Source of the DNA: Bacteroidaceae bacterium
GTDB taxonomy: Bacteria; Bacteroidota; Bacteroidia; Bacteroidales; Bacteroidaceae
Assembly: GCA_024401305.1 (NCBI GenBank)
Contig: JAKSLI010000029.1
Location: 1 to 38,333, forward strand
Length of the DNA stretch: 38,333 bases
Direction: 5' to 3'
This document shows, piece after piece, positions 9,097 through 18,843 of the stretch (the stretch's first letter is position 1; each line of letters opens with the position of its first letter). The notes under the pieces were generated by a model that worked only from the letters and a program-made list of their open reading frames with translations, was not told the DNA's origin and did no database searches. Position numbers and translations under genes: made by a program.

Positions 9097-9110
9097 ATCA
9101 TACATCATAC
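9097..9110. repeat. Two ATCATAC heptamers between secreted-protein genes
   Basis: Two exact ATCATAC units begin immediately after the stop codon and lead into an A-rich stretch before the ATG at 9125. The seven-base unit length equals that of the repeats at 2624 and 21999. Confidence 0.6.
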
Positions 9111-9124
9111 ATCAAAAATCACAA

Positions 9125-10288
9125 ATGAAAAAGTTTTTTACCCTTATAACATTCCTCGCTATCGGCATGATGGCAATGGCACAGTCAACAATGGTCGTTA
9201 CGAAGACCGACGGTACTCAGATAAAGATTAAGGTGGCTGAGATTCAGGATGTCACTTTCCCTGAAATAAATCCACTGAACGTAAATATCAGCTACTACAC
9301 AAAGTACTGGCTCCACCCTGAGCAGTGGATGCAGCTCGAGGCTATCGCCACTGAAGACGGTGCTGAGGTTTATGCTGACATCCAGTGGCAGTCAACAGAC
9401 GAGAAGGTGGCAACGGTGAATCCAGAAGGCGTTGTGACAGGTGTGGGCGACGGAAAGTGCGACATCTGCGCCGTTGTTGACGGCGAAAGACTTGCCAGCA
9501 TCGAGGTTAACGTGGTGACAGAGCCACAGCTTGACCTTCAGGTGACAAACATAGGCAACCGTTCTTGCGATTGTTCCATCACTCCAAAGAACAACAACAT
9601 CCGTTACTACCATAACATGCGTATCCAGAGCGGCGACTACAGTGTTGAACACTTCGACGAGTATGGTAGCGAGGAGCAGAACATGCTGCATTTCACTTAT
9701 AGCTGGTATGATTTCTGCGCCGACCTTTATGGCATGACTCGCAATGAGTACATGAACTATCCAGGCATTCTCACTACAGGCAAGAATAACGATAATAGTG
9801 ACAAGTACTACTCTGATGGACTTACCCCAGGTGAGACTTACGCTTTCTATGCCTTCGGATTGGACGAAGAAGGAAATCTTTCCACACCTGTTGAGGTTAA
9901 GAAGTTCACTACCACAAAGCCTACTTGGCATGAAGAACTTACTTTCGAGTGCAAGATTGACGAGATAAACGAGGCTGGTGCAAAGTTCACCATCACTCCT
10001 TCCGACCGAACATTGCCTTACTTCGTATGCACACAGCGTGAATCTTACGTTTCTTACTTTGTTGACAACGATAAGATTGACGCCATGGCTACGGAACTTG
10101 CAAACAACTTCAAGCCAAGCCAGTACCCAGAGGCTTATTGCGTGGGCGCTTGCCAGCGAAGCACAGACGACTTCCTCGCTTCTGTTCGCAAGAACAACGA
10201 TTATTACGTAATCGTCTTCGGTTACAATGATGGCCAGATTTCGCCAGTACAGCTCTTCAAGCTTCCGTTCACAGAACTCAATAAGTAA
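9125..10288 (+). CDS. Secreted protein with bacterial Ig-like (BIG2) domain
   Basis: The 387-residue product has a signal peptide (MKKFFTLITFLAIGMMAMAQ) and then a short module (STMVVTKTDGTQIKIKVAEI, then QDVTFPE) that resembles the N-terminal module of the preceding protein. A BIG2-type Ig-like domain follows at about 60-135, with DIQWQSTDEKVATVNPEGVV and the VTGVGDGKCDICAV strand typical of that fold. The rest contains fibronectin-like stretches such as GLTPGETYAFYAFGLDEEGN. No sorting domain is evident at the C-terminus (ends KLPFTELNK) and no catalytic motif is seen. It is probably exported to the periplasm or surface and may bind a ligand or partner. Its place between two T9SS-tail proteins suggests a shared transcript. 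Confidence 0.83.
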   Translation: MKKFFTLITFLAIGMMAMAQSTMVVTKTDGTQIKIKVAEIQDVTFPEINPLNVNISYYTKYWLHPEQWMQLEAIATEDGAEVYADIQWQSTDEKVATVNPEGVVTGVGDGKCDICAVVDGERLASIEVNVVTEPQLDLQVTNIGNRSCDCSITPKNNNIRYYHNMRIQSGDYSVEHFDEYGSEEQNMLHFTYSWYDFCADLYGMTRNEYMNYPGILTTGKNNDNSDKYYSDGLTPGETYAFYAFGLDEEGNLSTPVEVKKFTTTKPTWHEELTFECKIDEINEAGAKFTITPSDRTLPYFVCTQRESYVSYFVDNDKIDAMATELANNFKPSQYPEAYCVGACQRSTDDFLASVRKNNDYYVIVFGYNDGQISPVQLFKLPFTELNK

Positions 10289-10310
10289 ACTGTAAATCCG
10301 TACATTGTAA

Positions 10311-12128
10311 ATGAAAAAGATATTTCTCTGTTTAATCCTATTGCTGTCAGTTGTTGGCATTAAAGCACAAGAGCCGACAATCTGGTGGTATGGTGCGGGA
10401 ACAACCTTTGCCCCTTTCGGCACAGGTGAGACTGGCACCCATGCCGCAGCAATATATGTTCCTAACAAGGACTATCTTAAAGGATCTAAGCTTACTGCCA
10501 TCAACGTTCCAGTTTGCGACCCAGGCATGTCTGACCTAGAGATATGGGTTCGTAGCTCTCTCGACGATGAAAAGACTCTCTACAAGCAGGCTGTAAGCGG
10601 TAATTTCGTGAAAGACAAGTATTTCCGTGCAGAACTTACCACACCTTTTACCATCAACGGTGAAATGTATGTGGGATACTCTCTCAAGACAAAGACTGGA
10701 CATGCCATCGGCGTTACCGACGGAAGCGCACCTGGTTCACTGTACTTCTCTAATGATGGAGAAAACTTCTTTGACTTTGCTGAAAAGAACTATGGTGTCT
10801 CTGCCATACAGTTGGTAATCAATGGTTTGAACATTCCTGACTACAATGTGCGCTTTGACGCAGTGGCAAGCCAAGGCACTATCAGCAACGAACAGGTAAG
10901 CATCCCTGCCACAGTGCTCTCAGACTCAAAGAACGCAGTTTCCGAGATAGAATATACCGTGACCATCAACGGCAATGTGCAGACAAAGACTGCCAAGGTC
11001 AACATTGAATCCGGCATTGAAAAGAGCAATTCTGCTACGATAGAGTTCACCGCTCCAAGTGAGGTTGTTCCATACGATGCTGTAGTAAGCATCACAAAAG
11101 TCAACGGACAGCCTAACCAATACGCAGGAGAACCTGTTATCGTGAAGTGCGAGAATCTTCTGCGCAGGGCAAATCGCCGTGTTGTTATGGAGGAATATAC
11201 AGGCACTATGTGTCCTTGGTGTCCACGCGGAATGGTAGGTATGGAGCGTCTTGCCAATGATTTCGGCGACAAGTTCATCGGCATCGCCCTCCATCAGTAC
11301 CAATCTAGCGATCCAATGTATCTGACAAGTTACGCTGCTTTCGGTTTCCCAGATGCGCCAAACTGTATGCTCGACCGAATGGAAATGATGGATCCTTACT
11401 TTGGTAAATATGACATAAATGGCGATATCTATCCTTACTATGGCATAAAGGAAGAAGTGGAAGCCCACTTGCAGCAGGTACCTAAGGTTGACGTCAGCGT
11501 GAAGGGTGTCTGGACTAGTGCCTCTCGCTCGCAGGTAAACATTACCGCTGATGTAGAGTTCCTCGGCTCTACAGGCAAATACACCATCGCTTATGTCCTG
11601 CTTGCAGACAACGTTGGTAGCACATCTTCTTCATGGCTGCAGAAGAATGCGCTTTACGAATACACCATAGATGAGCTTGGCATCCATACCGATGACCCAT
11701 TGGTAGATTATTTCAAGGGCGGCAAATATGGCAAACAGTACATATCTGTCCAGTACAACGACGTAGCTATCAGCAGTTCATACGGTGGAACTGAGAATCT
11801 GGCGAAAGCACTCCCTGAGACATTCACTGCCGGAGACCACGCCACAGGTGAATACGCCCTCGGTTTACCGACAAAGACTCTCCTGAAGAATGCTCTAGAC
11901 AAGGACCAGATCTATGCCGTAGCTCTCGTAATCGACGAGAACGGCTACATCGCAAATGCAGCTCGCGCAAAGGTTCTCACTAAAGAAGAAGCTGACGGCA
12001 TCACTTCTCTTGAAGCTTCTGCCCCTAGCGCTAATAACGATGCTTACTATAACCTCAACGGCCAGCGTCTCTCAGCGCCACAGAAGGGCATCGTAATCCG
12101 TAATGGAAAGAAGATTCTGAACATGTAA
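10311..12128 (+). CDS. Secreted Omp28-like protein with thioredoxin-type CPWC motif and T9SS-like tail
   Basis: The 605-residue product has a signal peptide (MKKIFLCLILLLSVVGIKAQ). The N-terminal half is beta-rich and may hold Ig-like domains. A thioredoxin-like domain begins near residue 288 with RRVVMEEYTGTMCPWCPRGM; the CPWC pair (Cys301 and Cys304) is placed as in Omp28-related proteins. Downstream segments (FIGIALHQYQSSDPMY, YAAFGFPDAPNCMLDR) fit the family. The last 30 residues (YYNLNGQRLSAPQ, then KGIVIRNGKKILNM) match the short Prevotella-style T9SS tail. A redox-active or adhesive surface role is inferred; the target is unknown. It starts 22 bp after the BIG2-domain gene. Confidence 0.84.
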   Translation: MKKIFLCLILLLSVVGIKAQEPTIWWYGAGTTFAPFGTGETGTHAAAIYVPNKDYLKGSKLTAINVPVCDPGMSDLEIWVRSSLDDEKTLYKQAVSGNFVKDKYFRAELTTPFTINGEMYVGYSLKTKTGHAIGVTDGSAPGSLYFSNDGENFFDFAEKNYGVSAIQLVINGLNIPDYNVRFDAVASQGTISNEQVSIPATVLSDSKNAVSEIEYTVTINGNVQTKTAKVNIESGIEKSNSATIEFTAPSEVVPYDAVVSITKVNGQPNQYAGEPVIVKCENLLRRANRRVVMEEYTGTMCPWCPRGMVGMERLANDFGDKFIGIALHQYQSSDPMYLTSYAAFGFPDAPNCMLDRMEMMDPYFGKYDINGDIYPYYGIKEEVEAHLQQVPKVDVSVKGVWTSASRSQVNITADVEFLGSTGKYTIAYVLLADNVGSTSSSWLQKNALYEYTIDELGIHTDDPLVDYFKGGKYGKQYISVQYNDVAISSSYGGTENLAKALPETFTAGDHATGEYALGLPTKTLLKNALDKDQIYAVALVIDENGYIANAARAKVLTKEEADGITSLEASAPSANNDAYYNLNGQRLSAPQKGIVIRNGKKILNM

Positions 12129-12181
12129 AACCAATTTATTTTTTATCCATAATTATTAACTAACAAAAAAACCACAAAAGA

Positions 12182-15100
12182 ATGAAAAAGCTTTTACTTT
12201 TCCTTTCCGTTCTTTGGTTCGGCTTGGCTCAAGCTTCAGCTGAGACTTACGACGTCGATAAGACTGACGCCGTGGATGTTTCGCCTGCAGCATGGGGTGG
12301 TGGTAACACGTACAACTACGATGTTACTACTTCCGACGGCAGAGCTACAAAGATGGTAGAGCATTATTATGCTCAGCTTGCTCAGAACGAAGAGCTACCT
12401 CTTAAGCAGACTGTAACAGGCCTTCCTAACGGTAAGTACACAGTGACTCTTATCGCTAAGACAAACTGTGCGAACTGGGACTTCGATGTTCCAGCAGATT
12501 TCGTAGATGGCTCTTACGACTATGCGAGCGTATTCGCATGTCCAGGAGCAAGCTACAGCCCTGCTAAAGCTGTAACAAAGGCCATCGAGGCTGACATTGA
12601 CAGGGGCTATGCTCGCGCTCCACAGGAGTACACTATCGACGTAACAGTTACTGACGGTAGCCTTACTCTCGGTATGGTGCTTCACGACATGAACAAGACT
12701 AACTGGCACACTATCCAGATCAAGTCTCTCATTCTCCACAGCGACGTGCCTGTTACAGAACCAGTGAACGTAACTTCAGCTACAGGTCTCAGCGTAAACA
12801 ACGCTACTGTTTGGAAGCGTGACAACAATGCTGGTAACTGGCAGAACATACCTAACTCTGGAACTGACAACTGGGAACAGTGGCAGGGAGCTCCTGGTAC
12901 TCTCAACAACCGTATCATGTACAGAACCGTACAGCTTCCTGCAGGTACTTACACTGTGAAGGCATCTATCAATGCTCTCCAGCAGAATGGTGACGACGCT
13001 ACTGATAAGAACATAGATTTCTATGTACAGTCTGGTAGTGACGTACAGAAGGTTAACTGCTACGGTGACTTTGCTGCTCGCGAACTCGAGATTACTCTCG
13101 GCGAAGCTGCAGAAGTTGAGATTGGTATCCGTGCTTACGCAGCAGGTACTGCAAACTGGATTGCACAGAAGAATCTCCGTCTCTACACTACTTCTTACTC
13201 TACAATCGAAGAGTTTGAGGCAGCTTACGCTCCTTTGAAGCTTGCTGGTGCTTACTCAGACCTTGAGTATGCTTACAATAGCGCTATTGACAAGCTTGAC
13301 GAGGACGGCAAGGCACACTTCATTGAACTCGCTGCTGCTATCAAGGCTGCCCTCGACGGCAAGACTTACACTACTGAGGCAGAGATCAACCAGGCTATCA
13401 AGGACGTTCAGACTTACCTCGTTCAGTCAGCTTACTACGTAGAGGGTGAGGACATGACAAGCCTCATCAAAAACGCAGCAATAGCTAACGGCAACGATTG
13501 GGAAACTCCACGTACAAACTCTGGCCAGCAGTATAATGGTGCTCCTGACAACACTTACCTCGACTTCTGGAACAACTCTGGCAACATCGTCAAGACTTCT
13601 CAGAAGATCACTGTTCCAGCAGGTACTTACGCACTCCTCGCTGCTACTCGCAGTAGCAATGGTGAAGAGGGTAAGATCTACGCTATCGTAGGTGAGACTG
13701 AATTCAGCGCTCCTATCTTCAAGGATGGTGCAGAAGGTGGTCAGCTCGGCGGCGGTTGGTCAGTAACTAAGGTTAAGGACATCGTTGTTCCTGAAGAGCA
13801 GGAAATCGAGATTGGCTTCTACTGCCCAACTCCTGATGGAGCTTGGGCTGGTGCTGATGACTTCCGTCTCATCAAGACTGGCGAAGCTGCCCTCCCTGGC
13901 ACGCTCACTGCTGATCCTAAGGAGATCAACTTCTGGGGCTTCACTCCAGCTACTGAGCTCTACTACAACACTCACAAGGCTATCTTCCACGTAGAGGCAG
14001 AGAACCTCACAGAGAATATCACATACGTGATGAAGTCAAGTGGTAAGGCTAAGGGCTCTACTACTCCACGCATCACTGTTGCCACTTCCGGTCTCTATGA
14101 GGCTAAGAGCGGTAACCTCAACGTGACTTGTAGCTCTTCAAAGCTTGCTGACATCTCTGACGTTGTAATCATCAAGAGTGGCGACGTAACAGAAGAGGTT
14201 ACTGTAAACGTGAAGATTGCCAACACTCAGTACAACGGTGAGGGCATCTTCGAGGAAGACTGGGAAGAGTGCCGTCCATTCACTGTGGCTGACGTTAACG
14301 CTATCCACACTGTAATGCCTAAGAACACTACTTGGGCTACAGACGCTACTCACGAATATTCAATGTACTTCCCTAAGCTCCGCTACTTCCAGGGCGTTGT
14401 TTCTGCTGTAGCTGCTGACGCTGACGGCAAGGTTACATTCACTCTCGCTGATGCTGAGGGCGACGCTACTGTTAAGGTTGTTGAAGCTCTCTATAAGGAA
14501 GGTCAGACAGCTCTCAAGGCTGGCGACAAGGTTATCCTCTCTGGTGACTTCGGTGATGTTGAGGGCGAACTCCAGATCCTCACTTCTACTATCGAAGAGA
14601 TCACTGCTGCTCCTGCTGATGACGATGACGATACTACTGATGGTGTCATCTTCAAGTGGGATAACGTAACTGGTGCTGATGACTATGTTGCAGAGGCTGG
14701 TACTATCGAGTGTCTCGGTGGTGACAAGAACGATCGCCTCAACTACGCAAATGCAGCACTCGGTGTAAATTACAAGACTATCTGTCTTAACGGTAAGAAG
14801 GGCAACCTCGGTGACGGTACTACTAACGGTACTTACATGAAGGTTACTCCAACTCAGGCTCTCAAGGCTGGCGACGTTATCGCAATGACAGCTTACCGCA
14901 ACAAGGACGCTATGGGCAAGAAGGCTTCTGCTGCTCTCGTATTCAGCAATGGCGCTTCTGCTGTTATCGGTGCAGATCCTGAATTCCCTAACCTCAACGC
15001 AGCTGGTGAGAACCCAACAGGTGCTCCTGAAACTATCGAACTCGTAGTAACTGAGGAAATGGCTGGCGCTGCTTCAATCAACTTGTCTCGCCAGGATGTT

Positions 15101-16777
15101 TCTACAAACCTCTTCATCACTTCTCTCATCATCACTACTACTCCTGATGAGCCAGCTGCTGACAATGTAGAGTGGGACCCAGCTCCAGGCGAGGTTGATT
15201 ACAACGCTGGTGGTAAGCTCGACCAGGTCATCCTCACATTCACTGACGCTGGTATGGTAGAGCTCAATGAAATCCCATTCAAGGCTAACATCGAAGACGA
15301 GAATGGCAATGAGGTTGACTTCATGTATGGCGTAAACTTCTACTTCCTCGGCATGAACCAGGCTTGCATCACATTCAACAAGGGTGTTCAGGCTGATGGT
15401 ACTTACACTGTAAACGTTCCTGCTGGCTTGTTCACTTTGGTAATGCCTGACGGTACTACAAAGGCTTCTTCTGAGCTCCACGCTACTTACATCGTAACTG
15501 GTGCTGGCGAAGGTCCTGTAGCTGGTGGCAAGATTCAGATTGACCCAGCTGAAGGTGAGGTAACTTCTCTCCAGAAGTTCGCACTCATCATTAGCGATTG
15601 GGACACTCAGTTCGACAACTATAACTCACAGGCTAAGTTCTACAAGGACGGTGAGTTCGTTGAGGATGTTGCATTCGATTTCGATCCTGAGGACTGGTTC
15701 GATTCTAACCTCTACGGTTCTCTCTCTAAGAAGGTAGTTGCAAAGGGTACTTACACTCTCGAGTTCCCTATTGGTTCTATGACAACTAACAGCTGGGCTT
15801 CTTCTAACACAGAGCCTGTTGTTTACACTTGGACAATTCTTGAAGACGGCGAAGAGGAAGAAGAGCTTCCTACAGGTACATACGCAGCTCCTATCGCTCT
15901 CGAGGACGGTAAGACTTACGGTCTCAACGCTGCAGTAACAGGTGCTCCTAACTTCTACACATTCGAGTCTGATAAGGACGTGAAGATCATCCTCACTCCA
16001 ACAGAGGGCTCTATCGTTGAAGGCGGTTTCGCTGTTTCTACAGGCAACTTCCTCATGGACGATCAGTACAACGACCTTGAAGGTGCAGAGATGATTGAAA
16101 CTATGATGGAACCAGTTGAAGGCGGCAGCGAGCCAGGCATCGGCGGTGATGACGACGAGCTTGGTGGCGACTTCGGTTGGGGCATGGCTCCTGGTCGCAT
16201 GGCTACAACATGGACAGCTAAGGCAGGTGTTAAGTACTACATTATGACTATGGGTCAGGGTGCATTCGACGTTGCTCTCGGCGAACCTGAAGAGTATGTT
16301 GGTACTATAGACACTCCTATCAACCTCAACGAGACTCCAGAGTGGACTTGGGGCACTGATGGCAAACTCCCTGGCGGTACAACTTACTACACTTACACAG
16401 CAGAGAAGGACGGAAACCTCACAATCTTCGTTTCTAACTGCGCTGAGAACCAGCTCAATGTAGGTGAAGGTGGTTGGTACGACCAATATGTACACACTGA
16501 AGGTCCTGCTTACACAGGCGAGATCAAGACTGAGTACGATTGGGCAGCTTGGACAGAAACCAACACATTCGCTGTTGAGGCTGGCACTACTTACTACATC
16601 ACTATCTTCGACCTCTACGACGAGACTATCAAGGCTACATTCGAAGAGGCTACAGGCATCAAGGGTGCAGCTGCTGACAAGGCTAACGGCACTATCTTCA
16701 ATGTTAGCGGTCAGAAGGTTGACAAGACTGCTAAGGGCATCTTGATCATCAATGGTCGCAAGGTTCTTAAGAAGTAA
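12182..16777 (+). CDS. Large multidomain secreted surface protein (1531 aa) with T9SS-like tail
   Basis: The product has a signal peptide (MKKLLLFLSVLWFGLAQASA) and ends in a T9SS-like tail (GTIFNVSGQKVDKTAKG then ILIINGRKVLKK). In between are repeated beta-sandwich units without catalytic motifs. Three galactose-binding-like regions lie at about 20-190, 195-340 and 425-575, each with LPNGKYTVTL-, LPAGTYTVKA- or VPAGTYALLA-type strands. A helical linker is at about 345-420. A possible OB-fold follows at about 700-820 (RYFQGVVSAVA, then ALKAGDKVILSGDFGD). Ig-like modules with DGTYTVNVPAGLFTL and KGTYTLEFPIGS lie at about 1000-1250, and two related modules end the protein. Carbohydrate binding or adhesion is likely but unproven. 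A strong terminator follows, so this is the last gene of the secreted-protein run. Confidence 0.85.
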   Translation: MKKLLLFLSVLWFGLAQASAETYDVDKTDAVDVSPAAWGGGNTYNYDVTTSDGRATKMVEHYYAQLAQNEELPLKQTVTGLPNGKYTVTLIAKTNCANWDFDVPADFVDGSYDYASVFACPGASYSPAKAVTKAIEADIDRGYARAPQEYTIDVTVTDGSLTLGMVLHDMNKTNWHTIQIKSLILHSDVPVTEPVNVTSATGLSVNNATVWKRDNNAGNWQNIPNSGTDNWEQWQGAPGTLNNRIMYRTVQLPAGTYTVKASINALQQNGDDATDKNIDFYVQSGSDVQKVNCYGDFAARELEITLGEAAEVEIGIRAYAAGTANWIAQKNLRLYTTSYSTIEEFEAAYAPLKLAGAYSDLEYAYNSAIDKLDEDGKAHFIELAAAIKAALDGKTYTTEAEINQAIKDVQTYLVQSAYYVEGEDMTSLIKNAAIANGNDWETPRTNSGQQYNGAPDNTYLDFWNNSGNIVKTSQKITVPAGTYALLAATRSSNGEEGKIYAIVGETEFSAPIFKDGAEGGQLGGGWSVTKVKDIVVPEEQEIEIGFYCPTPDGAWAGADDFRLIKTGEAALPGTLTADPKEINFWGFTPATELYYNTHKAIFHVEAENLTENITYVMKSSGKAKGSTTPRITVATSGLYEAKSGNLNVTCSSSKLADISDVVIIKSGDVTEEVTVNVKIANTQYNGEGIFEEDWEECRPFTVADVNAIHTVMPKNTTWATDATHEYSMYFPKLRYFQGVVSAVAADADGKVTFTLADAEGDATVKVVEALYKEGQTALKAGDKVILSGDFGDVEGELQILTSTIEEITAAPADDDDDTTDGVIFKWDNVTGADDYVAEAGTIECLGGDKNDRLNYANAALGVNYKTICLNGKKGNLGDGTTNGTYMKVTPTQALKAGDVIAMTAYRNKDAMGKKASAALVFSNGASAVIGADPEFPNLNAAGENPTGAPETIELVVTEEMAGAASINLSRQDVSTNLFITSLIITTTPDEPAADNVEWDPAPGEVDYNAGGKLDQVILTFTDAGMVELNEIPFKANIEDENGNEVDFMYGVNFYFLGMNQACITFNKGVQADGTYTVNVPAGLFTLVMPDGTTKASSELHATYIVTGAGEGPVAGGKIQIDPAEGEVTSLQKFALIISDWDTQFDNYNSQAKFYKDGEFVEDVAFDFDPEDWFDSNLYGSLSKKVVAKGTYTLEFPIGSMTTNSWASSNTEPVVYTWTILEDGEEEEELPTGTYAAPIALEDGKTYGLNAAVTGAPNFYTFESDKDVKIILTPTEGSIVEGGFAVSTGNFLMDDQYNDLEGAEMIETMMEPVEGGSEPGIGGDDDELGGDFGWGMAPGRMATTWTAKAGVKYYIMTMGQGAFDVALGEPEEYVGTIDTPINLNETPEWTWGTDGKLPGGTTYYTYTAEKDGNLTIFVSNCAENQLNVGEGGWYDQYVHTEGPAYTGEIKTEYDWAAWTETNTFAVEAGTTYYITIFDLYDETIKATFEEATGIKGAAADKANGTIFNVSGQKVDKTAKGILIINGRKVLKK

Positions 16778-16807
16778 AAGAAGAACTAATATCTCATAAT
16801 CACTATT

Positions 16808-16845
16808 AAAAAGTGCTGACCTTTCAACGGGTCAGCACTTTTTTT
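16808..16845 (+). terminator. Strong intrinsic terminator after the 1531-residue surface protein
   Basis: A 14-bp stem AAAAAGTGCTGACC / GGTCAGCACTTTTT with an 8-base loop is followed by more T residues. It separates the secreted-protein genes from the ABC transporter unit. Confidence 0.9.
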
Positions 16846-16935
16846 GTCCATACAATCCTACCCTAGCGACAACATTGCCTCAAATCAAGGATTCTTTGTT
16901 TTTAAGGATTTTCAGCAAAAAAAGTCAGAAAAGAA

Positions 16936-16966
16936 TTTGGAGATTTCCAGAATAGTCTTACCTTTG
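16936..16966 (+). promoter_or_regulatory. Bacteroidota-type promoter of the ABC transporter unit
   Basis: TTTG at 16936-16939 and TACCTTTG at 16959-16966 are separated by 19 bp, an excellent match to the -33/-7 pattern. The predicted leader is about 25 bases. Confidence 0.75.
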
Positions 16967-16997
16967 CAGTGTACTAATGAACTAATACACTAACATT

Positions 16998-17819
16998 ATG
17001 ATACAAATAAACAACTTAAATTACAGCTATCTTGTTACTAAAAAGGTACTTAGCAACATCAATCTTGAAATAAAGGAAGGTCACATCTACGGACTTCTCG
17101 GTAAAAACGGAGTTGGAAAATCAACGCTTCTCAAACTCATCTGCGGAATCCTCACTCCAAAACACGACGCAACCGCCACAAAAAGCGTTGTTCTCGTTGA
17201 CGATATAAACTCGTATGGCAGACCTGCGGAAATGCTCAAGCTCATCCGTCTCGTTGGAGAGAACGAGGCTGTGCCAGAACTTACCATCAATGAATGGGCT
17301 GGCATCGTCGCTCCTTTCTACGAGAACTTCAGCTTTGACATCCTCAATAAGGCGATGGAAGCATTCGAAGTTCCACAGGGTCAGAAACTCACGCAGATGT
17401 CTCACGGTCAGCAGAAGAAGTCCATCATCTCCCTCGCCCTCGCTTGCAACACAAAATATCTCTTCATGGACGAGCCAACAAACGGCATGGACATCCCTTC
17501 AAAGGCAACCTTCCGCCAGATAATAGCAGAATGCATGACTGAGGAAAAGACCATCATCATCTCAACTCACCAGGTTGACGACATAGAGAAAATACTCGAT
17601 GCAGTAATCATTCTCGACAACACAGCCGTCCTTCTCAACGACACAATCGAGGAAATCGGCAAGCAATATGCATTCGGAAAAGCAGAGGAAGGCGACGAGA
17701 TTCTCTACACAGAACCTTCTATTCTCGGCAATATCTCTGTCATCAAGAACAAGACTGGCATTGAATCTCCTGTTGATCTCAAGCTTCTCTTCACAGCAAT
17801 CGTAAAAGGACAAAAATAA
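16998..17819 (+). CDS. ABC transporter ATP-binding protein
   Basis: This is the cytoplasmic ATPase of an ABC exporter-type system. In 273 residues it shows Walker A (GKNGVGKS, 35-42), a signature motif in variant form (MSHGQQKKS near 134-142, with SHGQQ in place of the usual LSGGQ), Walker B (YLFMDEP, 154-160) and the switch His (STHQ, His191). The variant signature is common in the small ATPases paired with GntR/YtrA regulators. The permease gene starts 12 bp downstream and a GntR-type regulator follows, so the set is probably a regulated export or envelope-stress unit like YtrAB-type systems. The substrate is unknown. Confidence 0.94.
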   Translation: MIQINNLNYSYLVTKKVLSNINLEIKEGHIYGLLGKNGVGKSTLLKLICGILTPKHDATATKSVVLVDDINSYGRPAEMLKLIRLVGENEAVPELTINEWAGIVAPFYENFSFDILNKAMEAFEVPQGQKLTQMSHGQQKKSIISLALACNTKYLFMDEPTNGMDIPSKATFRQIIAECMTEEKTIIISTHQVDDIEKILDAVIILDNTAVLLNDTIEEIGKQYAFGKAEEGDEILYTEPSILGNISVIKNKTGIESPVDLKLLFTAIVKGQK

Positions 17820-17831
17820 AAACTTACAACT

Positions 17832-18710
17832 ATGGCAACTTTCAATTTCGACAACTATAAATCTCTCCTCAAATACTCAATGGTAGAGAACAAGAGAAAC
17901 TACATGATGGCTTTCGGCATCGGTATTCTCGCATACACTCTCATCGGTTTGTTCTTCTTCAACATCCTGCCAAGCGGTGGTCTGTTTCTCAATTATGAAG
18001 GTGCAGACATGCAGGGAGAAATGGAAGCAATGAGCATCATAGCAACTGTTATCTTCGGTACAATCATGACTTTCACCATAACACAGTTTGAACTCGTAAA
18101 CCGCTACTGTCTCCAGCGTGAAGCCATGCAGTACAATCTCCTTCCTGCATCTTACAAAGAGAAGGGTTGGGCTATTCTCACCATGTTCTTTGGCTGCGTA
18201 ATCATCGGCAGTTTGATCTACTACCTGTTGGTTTACGCTATCACCTTCCTCTATTTTCTGGTATTCAATGCATCCGTTGATTTCCAACCGTTCTGCATTA
18301 TCGGTGAAGGCATCAATGAATTCATAAAGTCTATGCCTCATGATGTTCCTAACGGCGTGTTTTTCAGCCTCGTACTCTTCATCTGCATGATACCTATTGC
18401 TATACTTGGCCAGACTCTCTGCTACTTCGTTGCCGTTACATTTTTCAAGACAAAGGCACAGATCAAGGCACTCGTCGTTATCCAGATTATCAGCAATATC
18501 ATCTCATGGGCATTCCTTATCGTAGGCTCCGCAATTGCACAATTTATGGACTTTGAATTCCTGACTGAATATTTAGACAATATGAACGAACAGACCGCTC
18601 TCGGCTATCTCTATGTGTTTGATGCCTTCATCGTAATATTGAATATTGCATTCACCCTCGGTTTCGGCTACTGGTTCTTCCGTCGCCTCCACTATAAGGA
18701 GATAAGATAA
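17832..18710 (+). CDS. ABC transporter membrane subunit
   Basis: This integral membrane protein is presumably the partner of the ATPase encoded 12 bp upstream. Its 292 residues contain about six hydrophobic spans, for example MMAFGIGILAYTLIGLFFF, IIATVIFGTIMTFTITQF, ILTMFFGCVIIGSLIYYLLV, LVLFICMIPIAILGQTLCYF, VIQIISNIISWAFLIVGSAI and FIVILNIAFTLGFGYWFF. No large extracellular domain or catalytic motif is present. The overall plan fits ABC-2 type permeases of GntR-controlled cassettes. A C/G-rich intergenic element follows immediately. Confidence 0.88.
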   Translation: MATFNFDNYKSLLKYSMVENKRNYMMAFGIGILAYTLIGLFFFNILPSGGLFLNYEGADMQGEMEAMSIIATVIFGTIMTFTITQFELVNRYCLQREAMQYNLLPASYKEKGWAILTMFFGCVIIGSLIYYLLVYAITFLYFLVFNASVDFQPFCIIGEGINEFIKSMPHDVPNGVFFSLVLFICMIPIAILGQTLCYFVAVTFFKTKAQIKALVVIQIISNIISWAFLIVGSAIAQFMDFEFLTEYLDNMNEQTALGYLYVFDAFIVILNIAFTLGFGYWFFRRLHYKEIR

Positions 18711-18711
18711 G

Positions 18712-18836
18712 AGACCCACCCCTACCCTCCCCAAGGGAGGGAGCATTTAATAGCTCTGATCTTTATAAACATTTCATTCACAACAAATATGCCCCTGAAA
18801 ACATTTAAAGATTCCCCCTTGGGGGATAGGGGGTCT
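18712..18836. repeat. Second copy of the intergenic element with C/G-rich inverted ends
   Basis: The left end reads AGACCCACCCCTACCC then TCCCCAAGGGAGGGA, and the right end (about 18813-18836) reads CCCCCTTGGGGGATAGG then GGGTCT, an approximate inverted copy. About 70 AT-rich bases lie between them. The plan matches the element at 5474-5580. It separates the permease gene from the GntR-type regulator and ends 8 bp before that gene's start. Confidence 0.6.
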
Positions 18837-18843
18837 GACTCTT

